A DNA stretch of 64,000 nucleotides. Source: Eleginops maclovinus. Taxonomy: Eukaryota; Chordata; Actinopteri; Perciformes; Eleginopidae. How positions within the stretch are numbered: position 1 is the stretch's first letter; each line of letters begins with the position of its first letter. Location: NCBI RefSeq assembly GCF_036324505.1, contig NC_086365.1:6754655-6818654 (forward strand), given 5' to 3'. The notes beneath the pieces were generated by a model. It was not told the origin of the DNA and ran no database searches. It worked only from the letters and a program-made list of their open reading frames with translations. A program made the translations under genes and the position numbers. Positions 39,101 through 44,635 of this stretch are shown piece by piece.

Positions 39101-39444
39101 ATTGAGACCTACCAGTTTGGAAACACTGGATCCTCAACGTGCAAAGTTTTGCTCCACGGCTCAAACCAGTTAATATCCTGTCCCACCTCAGCCCAGAATG
39201 TCTCCGGGTTGTCCCTCGCAGAGTTGAATACTCTGCTGTACGCTGTATCCGATGCATAGTTTCTGCAACATTGCAGGGCGAAATACTTCTTGGTGTCTGC
39301 AGATGCAAGTGATATTGCTGCTCTGACGCTTCGTTGTTGTTGTGCTGCAGAAACTACAGTCCACAGGTTCCTTCCCAGGGTCCTCTTGCGATGCACAGAA
39401 GCACAGGGATTCAAACGCACTAAGTGTTTCATATGGAAGTTCAT
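824..39444 (-). CDS. acss3: acss3: acyl-CoA synthetase short-chain family member 3 (whole gene, 16 coding exons)
   Basis: Sixteen exons, all with GT-AG borders on the minus strand, join in phase to 2,100 coding bases (699 residues plus stop); human ACSS3 is about 686. The enzyme makes acyl-CoA from a short fatty acid, ATP and CoA. The mammalian enzyme is mitochondrial and prefers propionate. Residues 1-49 contain no acidic residue and many Arg, Lys and His, as a matrix presequence does. The ACAS N-terminal domain starts near 66. Visible motifs: P-loop [10 protein letters not shown] at 305-314, DHWWQTETG at 453-461, YYDTMDAG at 541-548, the hinge region [13 protein letters not shown] at 560-572, and [11 protein letters not shown] at 650-660 with catalytic Lys656. 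No catalytic element is missing, so the gene looks functional. The N-terminus is the least certain part. ACSS1 and ACSS2 are the alternatives, but the sequence fits ACSS3 much better. It is divergent from lin7a. Confidence 0.97.
908..1450 (-). other. acss3: acss3 intron 15
   Basis: 543-base AT-rich intron. Nothing beyond its splice signals was recognised in it. Confidence 0.8.
1451..1626 (-). CDS. acss3: acss3 coding exon 15
   Basis: Encodes residues 614 (split Gly) to 672. It holds the last core motif, [11 protein letters not shown], whose Lys656 takes part in adenylate formation and is the residue deacylated by sirtuins in related acetyl-CoA synthetases. Acceptor TTTCAG, donor GTATTC; the donor is weaker than the consensus. 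Phase 1 in, phase 0 out. Confidence 0.96.
1830..1929 (-). CDS. acss3: acss3 coding exon 14
   Basis: Encodes residues 581-613 plus the first base of Gly614, including [13 protein letters not shown] of the C-terminal subdomain. Acceptor TTTGCAG, donor GTGAGG. Neighbouring introns are short (203 and 90 bases). Confidence 0.95.
2020..2142 (-). CDS. acss3: acss3 coding exon 13
   Basis: Encodes residues 540-580 (41 codons, phase 0 at both ends). It holds YYDTMDAG, whose Asp binds the ribose of ATP, and [13 protein letters not shown], the hinge around which the C-terminal subdomain rotates. Acceptor CATCAG, donor GTAGGA. Confidence 0.97.
2143..3252 (-). other. acss3: acss3 intron 12
   Basis: 1.1 kb intron. 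The half next to exon 13 is a degenerate A-rich minisatellite (listed separately). The rest, 2,820-3,250, has nothing recognisable. Confidence 0.8.
2230..2820. repeat. Degenerate A-rich minisatellite in acss3 intron 12
   Basis: Imperfect repetition, at roughly 30-35 base spacing, of a unit like ATAGTATGTTGGAA followed by TATCAGAAAAAA. Recognisable units begin near 2,424, 2,508, 2,550, 2,645, 2,710, 2,745 and 2,770. Units are diverged and some spacings are doubled, so this is an old tandem array rather than a fresh one. Confidence 0.6.
3253..3334 (-). CDS. acss3: acss3 coding exon 12
   Basis: Encodes residues 513-539, [18 protein letters not shown] and onward to KFP, with the last base of Arg512. 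Acceptor CTCCAG, donor GTAAGA. The segment before the YYDTMDAG motif matches the family closely. Confidence 0.95.
3335..4413 (-). other. acss3: acss3 intron 11
   Basis: 1.08 kb AT-rich intron with a short imperfect CA run near 3,538-3,560. No repeat family or exon-like frame was recognised. Confidence 0.7.
4414..4477 (-). CDS. acss3: acss3 coding exon 11
   Basis: 64-base exon for the end of Val491 through residue 511 and two bases of Arg512 ([20 protein letters not shown]). Acceptor CACTAG, donor GTAAGC. It is recognised because it bridges exons 10 and 12 in phase and fits the family's GNIVV segment. Confidence 0.93.
4681..4776 (-). CDS. acss3: acss3 coding exon 10
   Basis: Completes Glu459 of the DHWWQTETG motif and encodes residues 460-490 plus the first base of Val491. 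Acceptor CATCAG, donor GTAAGA. It contains [11 protein letters not shown], the loop before the hinge domain. Confidence 0.95.
4956..5216 (+). other. Unrecognised 86-codon plus-strand frame with splice-like borders
   Basis: A frame richer in GC than its surroundings encodes an ordinary-looking peptide with a stretch [18 protein letters not shown]. An AG precedes it at 4,987-4,988 (CAGACAGCAG) and a donor-like GTAAGC follows codon 60 at 5,136. No family was recognised. It could be a decayed gene fragment, an antisense exon or chance; I cannot tell which. Confidence 0.15.
6230..6652 (+). mobile_element. LINE 3' end (C-terminus of a non-LTR reverse transcriptase plus tail)
   Basis: From 6,271 the plus strand reads a typical LINE ORF2 C-terminus: [18 protein letters not shown], then [14 protein letters not shown], an in-frame stop, then [11 protein letters not shown]. 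The GDRAFS...LWNSLP...FKxxLKTHLF signature is shared by many vertebrate non-LTR elements. The tail, with GTAAAGCAC, TTGTGACATTG and GTGCTGTATAAAT near 6,606-6,650, is a common fish LINE 3' end. It is heavily 5'-truncated and dead. Confidence 0.75.
9400..9423. repeat. (CA)n microsatellite
   Basis: About 12 uninterrupted CA units in acss3 intron 9. Confidence 0.95.
11011..11115. repeat. (GT)n microsatellite, about 95 bases uninterrupted
   Basis: A short GT run, an AA interruption at 11,019-11,020, then 47 pure GT units to 11,115. Arrays of this length are usually highly polymorphic and can form Z-DNA. Confidence 0.97.
13007..13082 (+). other. Exon-like segment on the strand opposite acss3
   Basis: A strong pyrimidine tract and acceptor (TTTTTCCCCACAG) is followed by 76 bases open in two of three frames and ended by a good donor (AAGGTAAGG). 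One frame reads [19 protein letters not shown]. No partner exon or family was recognised. It may be an exon of an antisense or long noncoding transcript, or a chance pair of splice sites. Confidence 0.25.
15620..17020 (-). mobile_element. 5'-truncated CR1/L2-type LINE
   Basis: On the minus strand the element enters within reverse transcriptase near 17,018 ([15 protein letters not shown]), passes through the polymerase core, reaches a stop near 15,969 ([16 protein letters not shown]), and continues as an A/T-rich 3' UTR to about 15,620 ending in CAATAAAACCTTGAA. The abrupt 5' entry and the 3' tail are typical of target-primed insertion. I place it in the CR1/L2 (Jockey-like) group from the protein; Rex1 or L2 cannot be separated by eye. 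No target duplication was clear. Confidence 0.85.
15969..17018 (-). pseudogene. Reverse transcriptase fragment of the LINE (frameshifted)
   Basis: The fragment shows fingers and palm of a non-LTR reverse transcriptase: [12 protein letters not shown] (first catalytic Asp), [18 protein letters not shown] (motif B), [10 protein letters not shown] (the FADD catalytic pair), then [13 protein letters not shown] and FRFLGV. A frameshift near 16,350 moves the frame: upstream reads to about the RLFFLRRL segment, and the second frame resumes at [20 protein letters not shown] and runs to LLNS. The endonuclease domain is missing through 5' truncation. The open frame at 16,294-16,890 on the plus strand is its shadow. 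Confidence 0.85.
19321..19424 (-). CDS. acss3: acss3 coding exon 9
   Basis: Encodes Arg424 (split) to residue 458 and the first base of Glu459: [18 protein letters not shown] and onward to DHWWQT, the motif that contacts the adenine and acyl group. Acceptor TTGCAG, donor GTAGGA. It sits alone between the two largest introns (14.5 and 11.2 kb). The correct frame has no methionine, so simple ORF scans miss it. Confidence 0.96.
20040..20480 (+). mobile_element. Degraded LINE reverse transcriptase C-terminus
   Basis: Across shifting frames the plus strand resembles the end of a non-LTR ORF2: [12 protein letters not shown] near 20,135, then [11 protein letters not shown] and FKALKR near 20,210-20,280 (family pattern LHWLPV...RI.FK...FKAL), and SVPKWLSNS near 20,385 (pattern ..P.LWNSLP). 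Several stops and frameshifts are present. It is very old, and the identification is by pattern only. Confidence 0.45.
21142..21180. repeat. (GATT)n microsatellite
   Basis: Nearly ten pure GATT units in acss3 intron 8. Confidence 0.95.
22763..22770. repeat. Outer hAT target-site duplication, left
   Basis: TGTTATAG, identical to the 8 bases at 29,059-29,066. hAT transposases make 8-bp duplications. Confidence 0.95.
23441..23448. repeat. Inner hAT target-site duplication, left
   Basis: CTATGAAG, identical to 26,845-26,852. It lies within codons Ala-Met-Lys of the outer transposase. Confidence 0.95.
23731..24214. repeat. Tandem direct duplication of about 240 bp inside the inner hAT
   Basis: Copies at about 23,731-23,970 and 23,971-24,214 share nearly the whole sequence, from ATAGA(C/T)TAAACATATT to GATCATGTTTG and GGGCTTTACGG. 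They differ by scattered substitutions and small indels. It lies downstream of the inner transposase stop (3' side on the minus strand); the second copy ends inside the last codons. Confidence 0.85.
24205..26455 (-). pseudogene. Inner hAT transposase (KIAA1586-like), two frameshifts
   Basis: Read on the minus strand from ATG at 26,455 ([15 protein letters not shown]) in three frames. Frame one (to about 25,860) has an acidic Ser/Gly-rich linker and a TTF-like zinc finger with [16 protein letters not shown]. Frame two (about 25,860-24,785) has the RNase H-like core: LDEST near 25,600, [11 protein letters not shown] near 25,390, the CLAH motif in [13 protein letters not shown], and FTIRWVASS. 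Frame three (about 24,785 to the stop at 24,205) holds the C-terminal domain with [14 protein letters not shown]. All expected blocks are present and in order; only one-base-scale shifts near 25,860 and 24,785 break it. KIAA1586/ZNF862-type proteins are the closest relatives I recognise. Confidence 0.85.
26845..26852. repeat. Inner hAT target-site duplication, right
   Basis: Second CTATGAAG copy. The outer transposase frame resumes at the next base, 26,853. Confidence 0.95.
28518..28960 (+). mobile_element. Probable solo LTR (Ty3/gypsy-like) within the outer hAT tail
   Basis: 443 bases bounded by TGTTAC and its exact inverse GTAACA, the usual LTR termini. It has TATAAAAG at 28,663-28,670 and AATAAA at 28,884-28,889, in the order expected of U3 and R. 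A 20-base pyrimidine-rich unit is duplicated near 28,570-28,612. The start TGTTACGACCC resembles fish gypsy LTRs. No matching target duplication was found (TTCAC left, CCAAA right) and no internal retroelement genes are present, so this rests on architecture alone. Confidence 0.55.
29059..29066. repeat. Outer hAT target-site duplication, right
   Basis: TGTTATAG, second copy of the 8 bases at 22,763-22,770. Confidence 0.95.
30656..30807 (-). CDS. acss3: acss3 coding exon 8
   Basis: Encodes residues 374-423 and two bases of Arg424: [20 protein letters not shown], then [17 protein letters not shown], part of the acyl-binding half of the large domain. Acceptor TTCACAG, donor GTACAC. The junction with exon 9 restores an Arg codon. 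Confidence 0.97.
30808..32802 (-). other. acss3: acss3 intron 7
   Basis: 2.0 kb, AT-rich. No repeat family or exon was recognised. Confidence 0.7.
32803..32898 (-). CDS. acss3: acss3 coding exon 7
   Basis: Encodes residues 342-373, [19 protein letters not shown] and onward to STILYE, a strongly conserved core strand-helix segment of acyl-CoA synthetases. Phase 0 at both ends. Acceptor TTTGCAG, donor GTATGT. Confidence 0.97.
33179..33259 (-). CDS. acss3: acss3 coding exon 6
   Basis: Encodes residues 315-341, [20 protein letters not shown] and onward to SPGD, following the P-loop. Acceptor CCCTAG, donor GTAAGG. At 81 bases it is too short for ORF scans, but it is required to join exons 5 and 7. 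Confidence 0.96.
33260..34416 (-). other. acss3: acss3 intron 5
   Basis: 1.16 kb. The patch 33,880-34,330 has more CG dinucleotides than its surroundings and a few short palindromes (GGGCGC/GCGCCC at 33,898-33,911; CCGTCA/TGACGG at 34,047-34,060). It may be an unrecognised repeat fragment. Confidence 0.5.
34417..34557 (-). CDS. acss3: acss3 coding exon 5
   Basis: Encodes residues 268-314 and ends with the phosphate-binding loop [10 protein letters not shown] (305-314), which holds the ATP phosphates. Phase 0 at both ends. Acceptor TTTTAG, donor GTACTG. Confidence 0.97.
34558..35920 (-). other. acss3: acss3 intron 4
   Basis: 1.36 kb, AT-rich. Nothing recognisable. Confidence 0.7.
35921..36055 (-). 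CDS. acss3: acss3 coding exon 4
   Basis: Encodes residues 223-267, [20 protein letters not shown] and onward to YNRPNM. Phase 0 at both ends. Acceptor TTCTCAG, donor GTAAGA. Confidence 0.97.
36056..36837 (-). other. acss3: acss3 intron 3
   Basis: 782 bases, AT-rich. Nothing recognisable. Confidence 0.75.
36838..37026 (-). CDS. acss3: acss3 coding exon 3
   Basis: Encodes residues 160-222, including [19 protein letters not shown] and [18 protein letters not shown], the conserved first subdomain. Phase 0 at both ends. Acceptor ACCCAG, donor GTTAGA (weak at +3). Confidence 0.97.
37027..37674 (-). other. acss3: acss3 intron 2
   Basis: 648 bases. The segment near 37,495-37,525 (GTTTATTGTCATTGTGAC) resembles the tail of fish L2-like repeats but is too short to call. 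Confidence 0.6.
37675..37819 (-). CDS. acss3: acss3 coding exon 2
   Basis: Completes Trp111 and encodes residues 112-159: [20 protein letters not shown] and onward to FRELQDQ. [11 protein letters not shown] is typical of the acetyl-CoA synthetase N-terminal region. Acceptor TGTCAG, donor GTAAAC. Confidence 0.96.
37820..39112 (-). other. acss3: acss3 intron 1
   Basis: 1.29 kb, AT-rich. The tract GCTAGCGTGAGCTGGTTAGC near 38,409-38,428 resembles simple fish repeat sequence. No element could be bounded. Confidence 0.6.
39113..39444 (-). CDS. acss3: acss3 coding exon 1 (start, mitochondrial presequence)
   Basis: Encodes residues 1-110 and two bases of Trp111. I start at ATG 39,444 ([14 protein letters not shown]): it has A at -3, and the frame upstream has no other Met before a TGA. 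Residues 1-49 lack acids and contain many basic residues, consistent with matrix import. [15 protein letters not shown] near residue 70 opens the ACAS N-terminal domain. A second Met at codon 5 is possible. Donor GTAGGT. Confidence 0.9.
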
Positions 39445-39537
39445 TGTTGCAGTAATTATGAAAAGACCAACGTTTACGCATTTGTCGGGCTTCCGGAGTT
39501 TTCCTGCAGGTTGACAACAGGGTTGGATTCAACTCTG

Positions 39538-39545
39538 CGACGTCA
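39538..39545 (-). promoter_or_regulatory. acss3: CRE-like element upstream of the acss3 start
   Basis: CGACGTCA (7 of 8 matches to TGACGTCA), about 95 bases upstream of the acss3 start codon. Its position fits a proximal promoter or 5' UTR, but a single 8-base match is weak evidence. Confidence 0.25.
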
Positions 39546-41627
39546 TCTGGGGCCAGGCAAAGGGAGAGAAGCCTAAAACAGAAAGCCTTGCTTTACTCTC
39601 AAGGAATGTGAACTATAACCTCAATGTTGTTGTTGCAGGAGGAGCTTTGAGCTACAATTAAACATGTTGCACAACACATAAACTAAACTGCAACAATGTA
39701 AACTTTACAAAACATACATACAGATATAGAATATATGTGAAGGATGCCATGAAATAACATGCCGTCATATAACCTGATGTAAAAAACACAGTTTGAATCC
39801 CCATATTACCCTTAAAACATGGAGGGAATAGCTATTTAGCCTGTGGCATGTCTTTTGTTATGCAAATCAAGAATACATCATTGAACAGCTTGAGCTCATA
39901 CATTGCAAATCTTTGTTTGCTAGCTGCAGCATTAAACTCTTAGGTTCCTCAGGGTTGCATCAATAACCCCTCTCCTGTTAAGAATGCAAATACCAGTGCT
40001 TAAACTGATCAAGGACTGCATGAAGGGGCTTGTTTGAGGATATTTAGGAGCATAATTGGGTTTTTTGTCAGGAGTCAAATTATAGCAAATCTTTCGTTAA
40101 GCTGAATCCCTTGTTCCGGTCACATCACAACAGCAGTTTGTGCAGTCCTGTCACACCATACTCTCAGATTCTGGTGAATACATCTCTTTGTCACTGGCAT
40201 CATCCAAGCTTCTGGTAAAACCCATAATCCAGTTGACTCCCCCTGGCCATGACCCCTTCATACTGGTGTCCATGAGTAACTCATCCATCTGATATTTCAG
40301 GTCATCTGTTTCTATTTATACTGTACATGCAGAGCAGTGGTTTCCATGAGGCAGTTATGGAAGCAGTATGCACTTTCCAGGAAAAACTGGAGCCATACTA
40401 ACATATTTCACTAAATGTAAATGAAACTGTACAACCAACTTAGAAAGATATCCTTTTGTTTACATTCAAATGCTTGCTCCTTGTTGTATTCTGTCTTTTT
40501 GTGTATGATATACCTTTGGTTGTTATGTTTGACTGTAATATTGATTTAAATCTCATCACATTTCAACAGAGCATGTACGTTACAATCTATATTCATGTAT
40601 AACTATAATCAAACATTGGCAGGGAAAGGATGCCTCCCTTCTCCTCATGCTCTAATTTGTGCGGCCAAAAGGTCTCCCTAAATCACTCCCCCAGGCGCTG
40701 CCATAACTCTTTTCATAACAGTGCAGATGCTATTGGCAGAATACATATCATTCTTATACTCTTTGGCACCGGACGTGCACAGAGAGAGAACTGCTAATAG
40801 CTGCTTGCAAAGGCCAATCAGGACTAAAACGGAGTCCAACATGACTCATTATGACCCCTCCATCTCGCCCTTTTCTCTGATTTGATGTAATGAGTGTGAA
40901 TCTTTTCAAGCAGAAATCAGTTGGATGCCCTTCAGAAAAAGTTAGAGGCAAATTACCAGAGTTTATCTACAAATGATTAATCTCCATACTGGGTTTTTTG
41001 GTTTTTTTTCACCCCCAGAGTGTCTGAATATGGATTTAATAATAGAATTAGTCTGAAGATAATGATTGCCACTTTACATTTCCGATGGCTTTTAGACACA
41101 GCAGTTGGCAAAAAGGCTTGGGAATTATTTCCTTCAACATTATTCATAGTTTGGAAAAGCTGATACATAATTACACATTATTACAGCTGAGGGAAGTTGC
41201 ATAAAATTGAACATGCAAAACACGAGGGACACTTGCTCATGTGTTATTCCCTTATTTAGTAACAGTCAAAGCAGATGATGAATATACACACAGCTTTAAA
41301 AGTACAAGACCAATTTTGAAAAATGTACAAATCAAAGATGTAGTTACAGTAACTTAATATATAGAGAGATATCTTAATATATTTTAATGTCAGTTGATGA
41401 GCAGCTAAAATTCTGAATAAACAGCAGTAGAGAATGAACTTCCTCATTTCATGCTTTGTAATAATGTGTCAGGAGGGACAGTATACTCCCATTATCTTTC
41501 TTCTCCAATGAAAGATATTAAATCAAGCAGGAGCTGGTGAATGCAACAGAGTGATGTAATGTGCGATTTCATTACTTTTATGTCATGTATTATTTCCTTT
41601 TGACAAAGTGATGGGGTCTGATTCCCT

Positions 41628-41700
41628 GAAGGGGGCGTCGGTAGTCCAATGATTAGAGGAAATTTGTGTCGGAGGTTAAAATCCCATGACAAATTTATGA
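41628..41700 (+). mobile_element. Possible tRNA-derived SINE remnant
   Basis: GTAGTCCAATGATTAGAGG resembles a pol III A box with D-arm, and GGTTAAAATCCC about 32 bases later resembles a B box (expected spacing about 44). It is followed by ATGACAAATTTATGA. The shortened spacing and degenerate boxes mean it is not a functional tRNA. Confidence 0.35.
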
Positions 41701-44461
41701 TGTGTTGAAATCAGTGTTGCAGGATTTCCGTTTTGTAAATCTCAGGGTGCCTTTGTGCTAGGCGTTAAATCCCAAAGTTGCTCCAGTTTCCCATATTCTG
41801 TAACCAGCATTGAGAAGGGAGAAAATACCATCGTGGAGCTACTTCCTTCAGTTGTTCCTGTAAAAAATATATATATATATGTTTGTTGTTCCACTGTGTC
41901 TAGTTGAAAAATATATGACACTTTTAAGATGTCTATCAGTATACCTCCCACATGTTTACATTACGTTTGCTTTCATTACCTGTCAGAAGATGCCTGACGG
42001 AGCTTGGTAATAAACAGCAGAGCAGCTGTGGGAAAGCAACCTGTCACATCATGCAGCAAAATCTAAACACAAACTAAACATGTCAATACTTCATACTTCA
42101 TACAGATGTTATCACACAAACAGGATATTTTCACCTCTTATCCCAGTGAAACATGGACATCGTTATGCTGCACAGGGATTAGAGTCAATGGTTGTCAGAA
42201 TTCATGACCCAATGTTCCTTTTGGATAAGAACAGGATAAGGCCAAGAAATAATCTGGCACATGACCCCTTCTTAAAAGCACATTTTATTTCAAACCACAG
42301 ACATTTTTCCACTTCTTTTGCATGGTTTTTGTATGGATTAAACCAATAATATATTCAATGTTAACGAGGCGGTTCACACCAAAATAAAAATGCTTTGTTT
42401 TTCTAAGAACATGTTGCAAAACTATTACTTTAATGATGTGTTTAATTTAATTTGGTACGATTAGGGGTGCTGGTCCCTGCAAACATACTGATACTGACTT
42501 GTTGAGCTTTTTATATGATAGGCAAACATTCTCTACTCCAGGTGTCTGTACTTGCTTTGTCTCTGTTCCTCCGTGGGAGTGAAGACCTTTTCAGAAATCA
42601 ATTCACTCGCTGTTAAAGGGCTTTAAGAGCACTGCTGTGTAATCCCATCTCTTTAAAAAAAGCAGTACTGTATTCCAATCCATATGGGAGGGGGCCTGTA
42701 ATCTCTCCGTGCCCTCTTTCCATGCGCTCTCTAAGCCCTGTCCTTCTCTAACCATCCATCCAGCCCACCATTTACCACCAGTTCACATCTGTATGCAGTT
42801 GGGTGGGACTGAGGGTGGCAGGAATTCACCAACACATATGGTATGTGTGTGTTTAGATTTGATAACTTGTTCAATCAAAAACCGAGATTATGATGCCTGA
42901 AATGCTTAAATTTGATGAAAATGGAATCAGCAGAATCACACCGACATGACATTTTTAAAATGTCATTCTTGGACTTATTTCATTGGCCACCAATTTGTAG
43001 TTAAGTGAGGTTCTCAGTGAGGTAATTGCTTCCAAAATGGGTATAGGCAAAAGTGCTGCAAGCAAGATAAATGAAATTCAGATCATTTCAGTGTCTGTAT
43101 GGATTCTGCTCTGTACAGCTGTGCACATGGAAGCCTAAATATCAGTTGTCAGGTTTGTGTTTACGGCTTCATGCCAGACACGTGACTCGTCATCCGTCCT
43201 TAAGCAGCGATTTGCGACTTGTTCTCGTGGAGCACTGCTTCTGTCGAGTGCAATGACTAGCCACGTATGAAAAATATCACAACAGCAGGCACCATTAGGC
43301 AGCAGATCTACAGTAGATGAAGAGAGTCAGAGTTTGGAACTGTTCTGTGGTAGCACATAAACATGAGGATTAATCCTTAAGTCCTTCAACAAAGGTTCAC
43401 GACCATCATTCAGTCCTTATCGGGCTGCATACAGTGCATGTAGCCAAGAGAGGAGATAACAGGCGCCATGGCTCAGCGGTTCATAATAAACCTTTAAGGC
43501 AAGCCTGGTTTTAATCAACTGATCTCTGAAGTGCAATGGATGAATGCATCATATGCACATAAGCATTTAAACATGCAAAAACAGAGACACAATATTTTGA
43601 GATTCAGCATGCAGGGGGAACTGGTAGTCTCTGAATGTTGATGCCACATATTGTATATAACTGCAAAAATGACAGATGACTGACTTTTTATGAAGTCAGG
43701 GTTAATATAAGAGATAAGCTGTCCTGAATGCGGCTGTCATTTATGACATATGGTCAAGCATGTGGTCCATATATCCACATACTTTAGAGGACATGTCGAA
43801 TGCAGGCAACTTCCCGCAGATAGATTTCATGGTGGACCTGAAAAAAGAAGAGTGTAGGCTTGAATAGCAGCATAATAATGCCCAGGAGTTTTAACACGAT
43901 GTTCAGCTAACACATGTGGGAGTGCTGCTCATTGGGTTTCACTTGTGTGAGGTTTTATTAATATTCATTAGCATTGTTGGAGGGAGCCTGGGATCCAAGA
44001 TTTTCATAGCCAAAGACTGCTTCTCTGTAATTGTTGTGCATATAAAAAGAAAATGTGCAACTTGCTCAGGAGTCCACATCCTTTGTATAAGTTTTCAACA
44101 TACATCTGGACATGTTTTAAATCGGTCTCCTCAGCAAATCTGGGCCTTTATTCATCTTTTTACAGTAGTTGACAACCACTCAATTACTTAACAGCAATTT
44201 AATCTTATGTTTTCTTAACATGTGAATAAATATGTAAATGGATTAAATTGTGCTTTTCAATGAAAATTATTGTATGTTATGAAAATCTCCAATATTTGTA
44301 TAGGGATGGACTTCCTTTTTTTTATATAGTGCGTTTATAGCTGCTGTTCCCATGAAAACAATGCCAGGTTATGAGATATCATGAGGATGGAGGTGGATTA
44401 ATCCCCCTCGCAACCACTCCCAACATCCCCTCATCTCTCCCTCATCTCCCCCTCTCACCCT

Positions 44462-44468
<7 letters not shown>

Positions 44469-44547
<79 letters not shown>
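44469..44547. repeat. (TC)n microsatellite in the lin7a leader or proximal promoter
   Basis: 79 uninterrupted bases of TC units ending 51 bases before the lin7a start codon. Such polypyrimidine tracts are length-variable and can affect promoter activity or, if transcribed, 5' UTR structure. The long Arg-Glu and Ser-Leu frames here are artefacts of the repeat. Confidence 0.97.
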
Positions 44548-44552
<5 letters not shown>

Positions 44553-44570
44553 ATGCTGCAGCTCTTGTAG
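44553..44570 (+). other. Five-codon upstream ORF before lin7a
   Basis: ATG at 44,553 followed by four codons and TAG (peptide MLQLL), ending 28 bases before the lin7a start codon. It matters only if transcription starts upstream of it, which cannot be told from sequence. Confidence 0.35.
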
Positions 44571-44598
44571 TCTCTCCAGTCTCCAGTAAACAGCAGTC

Positions 44599-44635
44599 AT
44601 GGCGACAGTGGTCCAACCGCTCTCTCTTGATCGAG
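44599..44635 (+). CDS. lin7a: lin7a coding exon 1
   Basis: 37 coding bases, [12 protein letters not shown] plus the first base of Asp13. Donor GTAAGG. Confidence 0.93.

Larger units (their letters stand above)
39445..44598. other. Divergent intergenic region between acss3 and lin7a
   Basis: 5.15 kb separating the two start codons and holding both promoters and 5' UTRs. The acss3 side has a CRE-like CGACGTCA at 39,538-39,545. The lin7a side has the CT repeat (44,469-44,547). A possible tRNA-derived SINE remnant lies near 41,628-41,700, and a short TA run near 41,869-41,880. The rest is AT-rich with no supported gene. Confidence 0.6.
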
